Assembly (NCBI GenBank): GCA_964247055.1
Contig: OZ176054.1
Coordinates: forward strand, 1,116,001 to 1,180,000
Reading direction: 5' to 3'
Length of the DNA: 64,000 nt
Origin: Paragordius varius
Lineage: Eukaryota > Nematomorpha
The position numbers and the translations under genes were made by a program. This document shows, one piece after another, positions 11,765 to 24,510 of the stretch; within the stretch, counting starts at the first letter, position 1, and each line of letters opens with the position of its first letter. Below the pieces are notes generated by a model. That model had not been told where the DNA came from. It searched no databases and worked only from the letters and a program-made list of their open reading frames with translations.

Positions 11765-14425
11765 CTTTTACAATTGAGATCGTTTAATATCATTTTGGTT
11801 TCTTCTTTTATCGTATAACCACCTCATCGGTTGTCGGCCTCGTTTCCTTTGCCCTTCTACCTTCCCCAACATTGTATCTTTCTCTAGAGAATTTGATCGC
11901 ATGATATGACCAAAATATGTTAACTTTCTTTTTAGAATTATCTCAAGGATGTTTGTTGGTTTTATTTCTGTAGTTAGATTTCCATTCTTAATTTTATCCT
12001 TACAGGTGTATCCTAGCATCCTACGCCACCAGCTTCTTTCAAAAGCCATTAGCCTTTCTTTGTCCCTTTTTCTTAGAGTCCAACTCTCACATCCATATGT
12101 GGTGAGTGGGAGAACGAAACAGTAGAGTAATCTTTTTTTGGTTTCAACTCTTACGCTTTTGTTTTTCCAAATCCTTTTTAATTTGGTCATTGCTTCTCTA
12201 CCCAATCCTATTCTCTTTCTGATGTCAGGAGTTGAAAACCCATCCTCTGAGATTATTGCGCCCAAAAACGTTAACTTTTTAACTATTTCTATTTCTACTC
12301 CTTCTAATAATTGTAGGCTTTTCTCCAGTACATAATATTTTGGTTTTGTTAAGATTAAGCTTAAGACCATAACTCAAACTCTCGTTTCGAATCTCTTCAA
12401 TTAATTACTTCAATCATTTACACTTTCAGCTATAAGAGTGGTATCGTCTGCAAACCTTAAATTATTGATTGTTCTCCCTCCTATTCTTACATTATTTTTA
12501 CCATCTAACTTCTTCATTCATTTCTGTGGGCACGTATTGAACAGATAAGGAGATAAGCAACACCTTTGCATGACTCCTTTCAAGATAGGTATTTCGTCTG
12601 TGTCCCGCGCTGATCTAATAATCCCTCTTTGTTTTACATAGAGAGAACTAATCAATCTTATTTAGTGAGATACCCTTACTACTTTAATGTTTCCCACAAG
12701 GAGTCATAAAAAAACAATCGAAGGCTTGTCTGTAACCAATAAAACACATGTATAATTCTTTCTGGAACTCTTTGGATGTTTCTATCTTCTCTACTTTGAG
12801 ATATGATCTCTTGTGCTTTTTCCCTTCATAGATCCGGTTTGTTTATCTGGTATTTCTGACTGTATGATACTGTGCATCCTGTTTTGTATTATTTTAGTAA
12901 CACCTTACTAGCGTGGCTAATAAGAGATATGTTCCAATAATTCTCGCACTGGAGTACATCTCCTTTTTTGTATATTGGGAGATATACAGATAATATCCAA
13001 TCGTTAGGCCATTTACATGTTTCCCACACCTTTTGACATAACTTGTGTAACGTTTCTACAGGAAAAGCTTTTATGAACTCTATTGGGATATTGTCTAATC
13101 CCATCGCTTTGTGGTTAGGATTTGTTTTAAAGCTAATTCAACCTCCTCTCTTAGTATATCTGGATCATGTTCATCTTCTTTTAATTGCAACACTTTTGCT
13201 TAAGGAGCCTGATAGAATTTTTGGGTGTATTCCTTCATCTTTCTCGTACTTCTGTTTGTTTGCACAATATGGTGCCATTCTCTATTTTGGGATGTGTGAG
13301 TCATTTGCTTCAGTTTCTGGAACATTGGTTGCATTAATCCTTTTTTGTTATTTAATTCCACTTACAGACATTGTTATTAAAAAAATCTTCATAATCCTTT
13401 CTTTGTCGTTGAAATGCTTTGTTATATAATTTAAACATTTTATTTTCACCTCTGATTTAGCTTTTCTGTAATCTTTAAACTTTTTTCTGATATCCATTTA
13501 TTATCTTTCCTCTTTACTCTCTGCACTTTTTTGGCTACTTCATTAATAACATTTTTTATCGTCCCCCATAATTGTTCTGAGCTACATTCGGTGTCCAATC
13601 TTTTTAATCCATCTTTCGTTTTCTTTCTAAAACTATTTGGAACGAGTGTGATGTATGTCTGTTTAACCTTATTTTTAATTATTTTAAGTTTGATTTTGGT
13701 TACCAAAAGCTCATTATCGCTAGAGCAATCGCTGCTTTTGCTTGTTTTGGTATCGATTATAGAGCTTTTCCATTTTTGAGGACATATTATGTAATCAATT
13801 TGATTCTTATATTTACCACATGGATCCATGTGTATAACCTCCTATTGTGTTGTGGAAACCATGTGTTGGTTATCATCATCTCATTTTCTTGTCAAAAATT
13901 GATCAGTGCCTCCCAGCCTCGTTTCGTTCTCCAAATCCATATGGGCCAACTATTTAATCTACTCTACCTCTACTAACTTTTCTGTTCCAATCCTCTCCTA
14001 TGATAATCATATCTCCTTTCTTCGTTTAGTCTAAAACTATTTGCAACTTTGCATTAAAATCCTTTATGTCTTCTTTGGGAGCAACGTAGGACCATAGACT
14101 ACTATCTATGTGAATTCAGGTGGCTTAGCATTCAGCCATACTTATGATTCTGGGTGTATATGGTGTATAACTAATGAGACTTTTATTTAAGTTGTTTTTT
14201 ATTAATCTGCAACGGCTTCTGATTTTTGGTCATCTCTCCCCGATCTTAACAATGTATAATTTTAATTTTGTGCTTTCGCGCTACCTTTTGCTTGGTTTCC
14301 GTTAGACCGAATATATCTAAGTTCAATCTTTATATTTCCCTTTCAATTATAACCTGTTTGGTTTCTGTTAATGAAAGTACGTTCCAGCACCCAACTTTGA
14401 AAAGTCGCGTTGATTGCATATAGTA
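11765..14425 (-). mobile_element. LINE-A, RTE-like non-LTR retrotransposon, unit 1, degraded
   Basis: On the minus strand, in order: the start of an AP endonuclease (GCWNVRSL-type, near 14400), its C-terminus with NQIDYIICPQKW (about 13800), reverse transcriptase with GLDNIPIEFIKAFP and KKGDVLQCENYWNISLISHA (13104-12890), then a C-terminal region (12370-11768) with YGCESWTLRKRDKERL and FGHIMRS. This order and wording resemble RTE/BovB-type LINEs. Several frameshifts and stops break it. Full LINE protein would nick DNA and copy its RNA at the nick. The 3' end abuts the ARF6-like middle exon. The same copy occurs at 39805-42475, so it predates the tandem duplication. Confidence 0.85.
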
Positions 14426-14429
14426 AAAA

Positions 14430-15426
14430 CTTTTTTTTGGCAGTAATGAAACGAGATAGCAATCATAAAAGAAAAATATAAAGAAATTATTGCTACGCTA
14501 GAAAAAATAAACTAAGGCACCAAGGACTAGAAAAAAAAAGATAATATATATAACAATGATTTTGATGAATTATTATATTACTCTTTAAATTACATAGTCA
14601 GCATACAAAACAAAAAAGATTAATAATTACAAAAAGAAATATATTTATAGTATATAATAATGTAAAATAGTGTTACTCTCCTTGAATGTCTTTTCGCTTT
14701 TAATCACATGATTTCATGCAAGAAATAAATTTTAAGAGTATATATTTTTGATAGTTTTGGAGAAGACTTCCCTGCTTTAGTTTTGATTTTCATGGAGCAA
14801 TTAGCACAAAAGTGTACTCTTCTCATAAGCTTCAAAGCCAGTAACACTTAAAAATTCTTAATTCCATATCTAATTTAAATTTATCAGGATTGTTGCACTT
14901 TGTAAATACAAAGAAAACGAACATTTTAGATCATGTATAATCAGTTTAGTAGTTGGAAGTTTTATTATATTTGTATTTATGGTAACTCCAAAAAGGATAA
15001 ATGTTTTGGACACCTAATTTTGAAAGGGAATCGATTATTTATTTTATTCATAATTGTTTGCATTAATCTCTAACGATTGTCTTTTGTGAAAAACAGTCGG
15101 TCCGAAAATTAGATCTAGCGATTAGGTGCCTTTACTAGTTTTAGAGATGCTATTGTATGTAGCGTTAACACTTATGTCTTCTGGCTTGTTCCGGTCGATT
15201 TTGATCAATACATCGTTTAAATTATTATTTGTTGGCAGTTTCTTTGAGTTTCAATAAGATAACTGAATGCTAAAATATTATTTTTATAATAAATTGTAAA
15301 AGGTATTTATTACTACTAAATAAAGGTTAAAATTTATATGCTCTAAAATTCAAGATTTATTTAATTTAATTGTTTATTAAAAATAATTGCCAAACAAAAA
15401 ATATCACAATATAATTATAATATAAT
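14430..15426. other. Intergenic with faint similarity to the K2 downstream flank
   Basis: No coding sequence recognised. Stretches such as ATTAGCACAAAAGTGT (near 14798) and CTTATGTCTTCTGGC (near 15172) recur in the same order near 29105 and 29430. The latter region lies just beyond the 3' end of K2, so this looks like an older duplicate of kinase downstream sequence. Confidence 0.45.
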
Positions 15427-15820
15427 CGTTTTTGCAGGCTCAAAAAAATTACCAGCGCCCTCCTCTTGCTGATAGGTATTGTAGTAAACTAAATAAAAAA
15501 ATTATTTTTTAGAATCTTACAAGGAAGTGGTAAAAAAGGTGTCGCATAATTCATTAAATATTAAATTTTATACATGATGGCGAATATTGAATTTATTATA
15601 TAAATATATTTAGTTAAGTTAAATATCCATTAATTAAAAACACCCCTGTTTGTTATATATTTTGTTATTAATAAATGTTTTTGGAAAATTACCTGATTCA
15701 TATATGGATTGTTCTTGCTTTGCATCTAGAAATGCGTAACGTAAATTAACATGTAATAAAACATCAATGCAAAACATGTAATATTTTTTATAAATACTAT
15801 TTTAAACTATCTTAACGTAA

Positions 15821-17315
15821 TGTAACCAGATAGGCTGTTTTTCGCAGCACAATACTGGGTTTTTAGAAAAAAACTGCGCCTCTATGCTCCCACTTTTGAA
15901 CTGCTTTTTGAAATTAAAAAAAATAATTTTTATAAATATATATTAATTATCTTTTATTTCAAAAAAAGATTTAGCATAGTACTCTCTGTAAAAAACCACA
16001 TAAGTTGTAAAGAAACGTTTCATTTTGCGGTAAAGAATGGCCTATTTTTAATTGGTAAATATTTTATTTTCCACTCGTATGTTACATAAAATTGGGTTTT
16101 GGATCGGTCAAACCTCTTAGAATTGCAACCCTTCGTGCAGTGGGGAAACTATATATATCGCATCCTAAGATACAGACTAATGGTTCTTTTACTCAGGGCT
16201 TCCGCAAAAATAGGTGCCTAAAAATTTAGAATTAACAAAATTAATAATGATATTTTAATAAATGTTTGAGCAGGTTTAGAAAGTTTTTTTGTTATAAATA
16301 TCAAACGGAAAATTATATAGAAAATTGTTATTCCCGTTACATATTACATAAAATTTATTAAGGATATGATAATGAAATGACCTTTTTAAAAAATTTTTAG
16401 TTTTAACGACTGTACTCATTAGGTGGGAGGTATGATATTCCTTAATTTTTTCCTTAACTTTAATTTATATTAGTTTTCTTATTTTTTGCATTTGAGACAA
16501 TTTGTTGAAGCGCAAACTATTTTGAAGCTGAATGGAAACATAAAGCTTTAAGATATAATAAAACCCCTTTTCTAAAAAGTTTAAGGATGTTGAACATTAC
16601 TATGGTTGAGAATTTTTAACCTAAAGGTTTGTTTGCTTGCAAATTTTGGTGAATTTTCGTAAAAAAATACAATTTTTATTTAAAAACGAGCAAAAATTTA
16701 TATAAAAAATGTGAGCGATAAAAATGTTTAGCATTATCAAATTATATGTATAAATGGTATAGCATCTCAACTGTTTGTATCGTTTCCATCATGGTTAAAA
16801 ACGCTTCAAATTTTGCTAAATATTAAATTTTTAAAGTGTGCATTTTTAAAAAATATATTAAGTCGATATCAAAATTTAGCTATTTGAATTTATTACCAAA
16901 TGTCGAAATTTTGTTTTTAAGAGCACTGTACATTTTAAAATAGGCAAAAAATTGGGACTTTTAGAGCCCACTTCTGAAAATTTAAAAAATATTGTTTTGC
17001 TTTATATATGTAGTTTATGTTATATTTTTTTGTGATTTTTGAATCAAAGCATTTAGCTTTCACAAAAATTTGAATAAAATGCGCACCTTTGACAATTTTA
17101 TACCAAGCATTTATCACAAAAGTGTAAATAACTTTCTTTGATAACTCGTAAAGGTTAAAACCAAAACCATGATAATCCTGATACTTTCCTATCAGAATAT
17201 ATATATATTTCATCAGGATACTTTTTTGTGACTGTGTAATATACAACAGATGTTGTAATCAGGTAAAATATGTTTTAATTATGTACTGCGTCAAAGTTCA
17301 AAATATCTTTTTTAA
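15821..17315 (-). mobile_element. hAT-like non-autonomous element E, unit 1 copy
   Basis: One end is TGTAACCAGATAGGC (TGTGACCAGATAGGC in unit 2) and the far end is near CAAAGTTCAAAATATC. The same ends occur, reversed, in the element at 25188-28272, whose 8-bp target duplication fits hAT. No transposase was found. A 103-codon minus-strand frame (16935-17246) is not open in the related copy. No clear target duplication was found. It lies in an intron of B-minus and predates the tandem duplication. Confidence 0.65.
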
Positions 17316-17886
17316 TACAATTTAACTAAATTATCTTATAACAGATACGTTGAGATGAATAAAACAAAAGATTAATTTGATTTATTTGGCATTGAATAAA
17401 AATAATGTAGAAACAAAACCGCCGTTGTTTTCTTCCTACTATGAATGAAAAACATTTAAATATAATTTAATCTCTAAGTTTAGACTTTTGAGAAAAACCA
17501 TTTATCAACAATTTTACTTGATTTTTTAGGAATATTTCTTAGCATCTATTTATTAGTTGTGTAAGGAAACTTTGTCCAAGCATATTTAATCAAAATTATG
17601 GTTATGATGTAAATCTAAATTAAAGATAAAAATTTTAAAAGTGATGTAACAGAAAATGTTTAATTAATTTTATAGGTTTATTAACTAGACCAAGATGCCG
17701 CTTCTTACCGAACGCTTTTCTCATTCCTAACCAGCTACTCCGACCTCCCTCACTCTCAACCGCGCCATCTAAACATTAATTAATCAGCATTGAGTTAGAA
17801 TTGCATTAGAAGCAAGCAAGTTTAAAAAGTCTTACCCGGCGGAACCACTCTGTTCTTTCAGAAGAAATTCCCCATTTTCTTCCACT

Positions 17887-17933
17887 GGGGACAACAGGCC
17901 TTCCGATTCCTCCTAGAATCACCTGTTGTCCCC
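17887..17933. repeat. Inverted repeat inside half-kinase exon 1
   Basis: Arms GGGGACAACAG and CTGTTGTCCCC flank a GATTC...GAATC inner pair. The same hairpin lies in the exon 1 of K1 (4185-4228), K2 (35370-35413), B-plus (18897-18940) and the unit 2 counterparts. Confidence 0.85.
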
Positions 17934-18040
17934 TCATCACCATCATTCCTCCCAATCACTCTTTCCGCTTTTCTTTTAACACGACCACAACAACACAGCG
18001 TTATCGCCGATGGGTCAAGATCGTTTGAATAACTTAACAT

Positions 18041-18792
18041 TGTTAAGTGTGGAAGAAAATTTAATAATATAATTGATTTTGCAATATCAAAAGCCAGTCA
18101 AATTTGACATAAAAGATATTCTCTTAGTTGCATTTTCCCTTTCCAAGTGATAAAATTTCAAATAATTAATATTTTATTAAATAAATTGCATTATAATTCT
18201 GTTTAAATTGTGTTGTAAAATTCGCCTAGATTTACAATTAATAAAATCATTATTGTTCGCCATTATCATACGATCAATTCAATATATGCAACAAAAACAT
18301 TATTTTTATGTATAAATAGTTTTTTTTGAAAAAATGGCATTTTACGGGGTAGCGGGTAAAAAGAGGGCCTCAATCAAAAAGGTGAGTTGACTATGTTCGG
18401 CGCGATCAAAAATAAGTAAACAAAAATCATATTTGATATTAAATGGTCCAACACTTTCTCCGGATAATTGTATCAACCTGTTTTTTACACGAAGTAGGCC
18501 CGTGAGGGCTTATTCCAAAGGGCGAAGCTATTGTCGGAACATTTATTAATGATTATATTTTTTCGAAGTTTGGATTTGAATGGGTCTACGGGTTTTCTGG
18601 TAGCAGATCACAAAGCCAGCATTTTCCATTTTTTCCATATTATAGAATTTATGAGAATATTAATGTATTTAAAAATAAATAAATTTAGTACATATAAATA
18701 TATATATTTAATAGATTTTAAAATTTATACTGTGCTGTCTTATCTATGGTGTTTGAGTTACAACGTAAAAAGGGGGGCGCCATATAAGTTTT
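18041..18792. promoter_or_regulatory. Shared 5' region between divergent half-kinases, unit 1
   Basis: Only 752 bp separate the two divergent start codons, so any promoters for B-minus and B-plus must lie here or overlap. I cannot place TATA boxes or initiators. The region is nearly identical to 45970-46721. This is inferred from layout only. Confidence 0.35.
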
Positions 18793-19990
18793 ATGCCCCG
18801 GGCGCCGCAAATGCTCGGTACTCCACTGAGTTGTTGTTGTGGGAGTTGTGTGGAAGGAAAAGCGGAAAGATTGATTGCAAGAAACGATAGTGATGAGGGG
18901 ACAACAGCTGATTCAAGGAGGAATCGAGGCTGTTGTCCCCAGTGGAAGAAAAGGATTTTCTTCCGGAAGAGGAGAGTCGATCCGCCGGGTAAGATTCTTT
19001 AAATATTTCTTGCTTGCTTTTAAGAGTGCAAGTTTAATTTATCCTAACGCTGAGTAATTATTGTTTAGATGGCGAGGCTGACGGGCGTGGAAAGAGCTGG
19101 TTAGAACCCTTAAGAAAAGTGTTTTGTAGGAAGCGAGTTCCCGGCTCAGATATAAACCTACAATTTTTTAAGAAATATCGTTTGTTACGGCAAAGTTGGT
19201 AAATCTTGCTGTTGAAACATGTAAATTAGTAGTAAACATGGATATTATGTCAAAAGAAAACTATTTATATAAAACATAGCTAATTTAGATTTGCATCATA
19301 ACCATAATTGTTTAATTGTGTTAATGCTTGTACAAAGTTACACACTTACATAAAGAAATATTCTTAAAAAATTAAGAAGACTTTGTAGTAAATGGTGTCT
19401 CTTTTCTCAAAAGTCCTAACTTAGAGATTAATTAGGTATAAGTTTTTCACTCATATAGAAAGACAATGGCGGTTTTTGTGCCTACAAGATATTTACCCAA
19501 TACCAAATACATCATTTAAATCGCATTTTTTATTTTATTCATTTTAAAGTATCTGTTAAAATAGAAGTTTAGGCAAATAATGTTAAAAAAAGTGATGTTT
19601 ATTACATGTTAATTTACGTTGCGCATATCTAGATGCAAAACAAGAACAATCCATAGATGAATCCGGTAATTAAAAATATATATTAATAAAATATAAAACA
19701 AACTGGGGTGTTTTTATTAATAATATTTTTTAACTCAAGTATAATTTAAATAATTCGATATTATCCATTTCACTATTGTGGTAAAATAGTTTGATATTAA
19801 ATAAATGAAGCGACACTATAAACCTCTTAATTGTAGATTATAGAAAATATCTTCTTTTTTTATGTGGTTTACCACAGTACTTTTTATCCGCAAGAGGGAG
19901 CTGGTGATTATTTTGAGCCTGCAAAAACCCTGCGCATCATTTGCATTGAGATGGTTGATGGAGAACCATCCTACACCAATATCCATCCAG
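18793..19990 (+). pseudogene. Half-kinase B-plus, unit 1: N-terminal exons plus a C-lobe scrap
   Basis: Exon 1, 18793-18988, starts MPRAPQMLGTPLSCCCGSCV and ends at a GTAAG donor. Exon 2 is 19069-19149, exon 3 is 19633-19665 (DAKQEQSIDES) and exon 4 is about 19873-19990. Exon 4 runs from STFYPQEGAGDYFEPAKT straight into [15 protein letters not shown], which in K1-K3 is the helix-F part of exon 10. Everything between (glycine loop, lysine, HRD, DFG) is absent, so no kinase activity is possible. In unit 1 the exon 2 donor (GTATT changed to AT) and the exon 4 acceptor (TAG changed to TGG) are lost, while unit 2 keeps both. Confidence 0.75.
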
Positions 19991-20533
19991 GTATAATCAA
20001 TTTTGTGCGAAATTTTTAATTTTTATCATTGATCAATAGATTATAAAAGATTGAAATTGACTTAAATGTATATAATTAACAATAAGCTAATAATAACTCC
20101 ACAGATTATATTTATTTAAGGCATATTTAGAATGAGCAGAAAAGCGTTGATGCAATAATTATTCAAAAAGGTACGTTTAACATCCTTTTATAGATTTAAT
20201 GGATTCGCCAAATTTTACAATAAAACCTAAGATATGATATGTTTAGAATCCACTTTACCAGGCCCTTGCTTCATGATTTTTTGAGGTCAATTATAATTAA
20301 TTTGGGTTTTTCCAATAAAAAAATAAAATTATTTTACGCTTATATTGAAAATAAAATATCATTAATGAGTAATTTTTTATTTTTATTTATAGATATATTA
20401 ATTTATCTATTTTATTTTGATTAATTTTTGGTTTCATTTTTTGGTTACATTTAAATATTAGTTAGTGTTTATTTTATCCATTATAATTATTCTTATTAAT
20501 TGAATTTTGTTTGTTATGGGTTTTTTGTTAGAA
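19991..20533. other. Intergenic, no gene seen
   Basis: AT-rich sequence between B-plus and LINE-B, matching 47888-48433. A 61-codon plus-strand frame at 20239-20424 has no recognisable features and is not preserved in unit 2. Confidence 0.45.
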
Positions 20534-23195
20534 GTCCAGGCCAGACCTGGCCAATCGCTGCACGGAGGTAGGGGCCAATAGAGATACGGAAGGTTGTAGA
20601 GTGTGTTTTGCCAGTATAAATGTTGAGTTAAGAAGTAAGTTATATGATTTAGTTGAAACTATGAGGGTATAAAGGTAATTTTTTGTGCATTCAGGACAGA
20701 TACCGTGGAAACAGGACTAAAACATTAGAGGGTAACTATAAAATGTTTTATTCAGGTTATAACTGGGGTCGCCATAATAGTGTGTCCATGATTTGCCACT
20801 CAAGTAATCGATGTTAGACGTGCTGACAGTAGAGTTATAAGTGTCGACCTGTTAAATAAGAGGGTTTTTACAAAGCGTTTCAGATAGGGTTAACTAAATC
20901 TGAAAAGGATAAATTTTGTGATTTGTTAGACACAGAAAGACTTCATTAACGAAGACAGAGAAATAATATTTTGTGGTGATTTCAATTGCCATGTGGGACA
21001 AAATAGGACAGCGGAAAAGACGGGGTTATAAATGAAAAAGGGGCTAGTTTATTAAAATTTGCTCAATTTTATAACTTAGCTATAACAAACACCTTTTTTA
21101 CTAAAAGGGATAGCTATTTAATTACCTACGAAAGTAGAAATAAGTCACAAATCATTTATATTCTGGTACCGCGAGAGTATTTAAGTTTGTTGTGGACTGC
21201 AAAGTCACACCTAACTTACAGATTAGCACACAACATAATATATTTGTGAAATATATGACAGATAATAAATGTTAAAAAATATAAGTTTATAGCGCCGAAG
21301 GTGATTAAATTTGATTCCTTAAGAAACAGTAAAGAACGATTTGTAGAAACGGTAGGCATGCTAGACAGGAACTGCGATCCGAAAGTGTTTAATCTCATGT
21401 GGCAATAGAGAGGCGGGAGTTAAGGTATGCGGAATGAAAGGTGGTAAAAATCAGTTTATGAGGCATGGCTGAAAGACTAAAAAATATTCTGAAATCGCGA
21501 GAGAAAAATAAAGCTTAGTGGAGGTTTACCCACCATGTAGAAGAAAAGGAAAAATTAAAAAGGATAAATAAGTAACTAAAGGCTTGTAAGATTGGTCAAA
21601 AAAGAAAAGACGGCATCATTATATGAAAAGAAACAAAGTTTCGAAAATTGCTTAACAAAGACACAGAAGAAAGCTGGACTTGCCCCCTTACGCGTCCGCT
21701 ATTAAAGACAAAAACGGCAAAATGTTCGTGAGGCAGGGAAAATTTAGAGGTGGAAAGAATATTTCCAGGACTTTGAATTAGGCGTCAGTGAAACAAATTT
21801 ACCCGGATTATATATCTGCGCATATAAAGTATAACAATAGGAAGTCCAGGTTGGTTTTGAAGTGATGCCTATAAATAAGGCTGCGGGTACAGACGATATT
21901 AACATAAACTGTTGTAAAATAATGTCAGATAAAGATATTAAATTTTTGATGGACTATTAAAATGTAGTGACTACAGGTGTTATACCAACTGAATGGAAGA
22001 GAGTTTCATTGTTCTTATTTTCAAAGGTAAAGGAGATAATAATGATTCTAATAATTACAGAGGGTTAAGATTGTTGTCGCATACAGCCAAGTTATTTGAG
22101 TAATACTAGAGAAACGAATGAGAAAAATGATTAGTGTAGAGGGTAATCAATTAGGTTTAATTCCAGGAAATCCACCATTGATCCGATTCAGCCAGTAAGA
22201 AGGCTATTAGCATATAGAAAAGAGGAGTTGCATGGCATTTTAATCGATATTGAAAAGGCGTTTGACAGAATACCATATGGTGGTTACCAAGACGAAAAAT
22301 CCTGAAACATAAAATTACGTGTCACACCATACCAAAGTTAAAACACACCAGGAAGTTTGATCCTATATTACTACTTATAATATTCATGGAGTAAATTTCA
22401 AAAGAAGTGGGCAACATGGTAACTGGTATTTTTTATGCAGACGACCTAATAGTGCTGTCAGACGAGTTGCATGAATTGCAAGGATTGGTGGGTAAATGGA
22501 TTGATGTGTTACGACGATGCGGTTTAAAAGTTAATAAAAAGAAAACGGAACTTAAAAATTTCGGTGGGAAAAAACGAGAAATGGATTTAGAAGAAGGGTG
22601 GGTATTAAAAAGTCAGGAGGAATGCAATGAGAGCGATTTTAGCAACATATGGTTCTTTAACGCATGATATAAATCTAAGAATTCGAAATAGTTGGGCAAA
22701 TTATAAAAAGTTGCCAAATGTATTCTGCAATAAAAATATTGACCTAAAAGTCAGGGGTAAATTTACAGTGTTGTTGTATAGCCAACAATGATGTACAACT
22801 CACAGACATGGGCAATAAAGAAATCATAACAGAGGTACTTTGAGGTTACTGAAATGAGAATGCTTAGATTGATGTGCGGTGTAACGAGGAAGGACAAGGT
22901 GATAAATGTCTACATAATAGAAGGTACGGAGAATAATCCGGTAACGCAAAAGATGATGGTAAATCGTTTCAGATCGTTTGGACATGTAGAAAGAAGTGAT
23001 AATAACTACATTGGTAAAAGGATCGATGATTATATTGTGAAAGGTGAGAGGGGAAGAGGGCGACCTAAAACGCGATGGATATAAACAATTAAGAGGGACA
23101 TGGCAAAAATGAACCTAAAACACGATGACGCCATATACAGGGTTCTATGGCTAAATACGGATATCACTGCTCAAAAGAGTGATATCATATATATT
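20534..23195 (+). mobile_element. LINE-B, APE-type non-LTR retrotransposon, unit 1, degraded
   Basis: Plus-strand remains in the usual order: an endonuclease start (TKTLEGNYKMFYSG in the better unit 2 copy), endonuclease CGDFN.HVGQNRTA near 20970, reverse transcriptase with the QLGLIPG-type box near 22145, the catalytic YADDL at 22434-22448, and a C-terminal tail at 22854-23084 with MLRLMCGVTRKDK, FGHVERS and GRGRPKTRW. Many stops and shifts are present. The clade is uncertain (RTE-related or similar). It differs from LINE-A in sequence and strand. The unit 2 copy is interrupted by a 5.4-kb insertion. Confidence 0.8.
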
Positions 23196-24510
23196 ATTTT
23201 TATTATCCTCATAATCGAGTATTTAAGAAGTTAGACACTACAAATTATTCCCAAAATCTAATAAAATTGGCAAAGAGCAAAAATAATACTAAATTATTAG
23301 AGTTATCAATAGGGTAACCGATTTTATCGCGTAATAAAGATATCGCTTTTAGCGCATAAACACACAAAATGAACAATAATATTATTAAATTATATGAACT
23401 AACCAACCATGACGATTCTTTTAAAATATCAAGCATAGCTGAGTATCAATCCTCCGACTCAAATTGAGTCTTTGGGGAGGCCTGTTTATTTTTAAAAATA
23501 TGGCACAAAAGGAAACCATAGGAAAAGTTTGTATTGTATAACTGCACCAAATAAAAAAAATAGAAAATACCTGATATTACTCATTTTGTAAAACTGCATA
23601 ACAATTTAGCCAATGCATGTCCATTAACGATATCACGTAATGAAAAAACTATTTTTTCTGTTTTAATCAATGTTTGTGAGATTAAAAAAATAGATTAAAT
23701 CAAATATACACGATATTTTACTATAATATTCTAAAATAAAAATAGGATCAAAGTAGTTTTATATGAAACTTATTTTAAATTTAAACTTTATATTTTGGCT
23801 TAATTATATAAAACTAGAATATAAGATAAAATTTAAATTGAACAGTTTTAGTTTAATATCAACTTAAATTTTGTCTGGGTTCTCTAGATACCCCGACTCG
23901 AATCCAAAGGTCAAATATGGACTAGCTATAGTTCTACTACCACACCATTCTGTACATTTAGTTTTAATAATGGTATCAATATATTAGTTCTTACTAATAA
24001 CCACTGTTCGACTATATTTTTAATTTGCTCATTAATTCCTCTGACAGATTAGTTCTTATATAGAATAAAAAAACTTAATATTAACTTGAATTTTTTCAAA
24101 TATTAATAATATAATTATTACTTGAGCTGGTTGTGGATTTCACACTTTCCTTAATACAATATTTTGTTGATATTATAGGGTTTTGATATTTTACAGTTTT
24201 TTGAGAAACAAACTATTATTTTATAGTTACATTACTTGCGCCATGAATTCGAATATGAACAAAAGTGTTACATTTTCACCTGAGGTGTATGACAATAACA
24301 TATGCCAGATAAATTCTTTTTAAGACACATATTTATGGGCGTCGGTATAATATTTGTATAATTTTATGACAATACCAGATCAGATGTCATTCAAAATTGA
24401 AATTAACATTACTTGGTCAAAATTGTATAACGATGGTATAGAATCAAATATTCTATTTATTTTCAAACAACGGGTTGTAACACTAATAAATAAGTGGCCA
24501 GTTCTATAAA
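23195..24510. other. LINE-B downstream flank, no gene seen
   Basis: Matches about 56480-57782 in unit 2 with scattered indels. Possibly LINE-B 3' UTR followed by unique spacer; no coding sequence or structured RNA recognised. Confidence 0.4.

Larger units (their letters stand above)
15427..18040 (-). pseudogene. Half-kinase B-minus, unit 1: N-terminal exons only
   Basis: Exons equivalent to K1 exons 1-4: 17836-18040 (starting MLSYSNDLDPSAITLCCCG), 17691-17768 (DGAVESEGG...), 15693-15725 (DAKQEQSIYESG) and about 15427-15488 (YYNTYQQEEGAG...FEPAK). No kinase-domain exons follow; the next gene leftwards is LINE-A. Exon 1 has an in-frame TGA (17858-17860) where K1 has His and the plus-strand partner has Arg. 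The donor after exon 4 is lost here but kept in unit 2. I infer a kinase gene that lost its catalytic half. Its second intron carries the element at 15821-17315. It starts 752 bp from the plus-strand partner. Confidence 0.72.

Noticed and set aside
13043-13429. 128-codon plus-strand hydrophobic frame (also 41098-41484)
   Set aside because: It is the antisense of the LINE-A reverse transcriptase region; the minus-strand reading has clear homology.
16935-17246. 103-codon minus-strand open frame, identical at 44864-45175
   Set aside because: It lies inside element E. The related element F has stops in the matching frame, and the identity between units reflects recent duplication, not selection.
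18793-19990. Processed retrocopy of a kinase
   Set aside because: The exons are still separated by introns at the same places as in K1, so it arose by DNA duplication, not reverse transcription.
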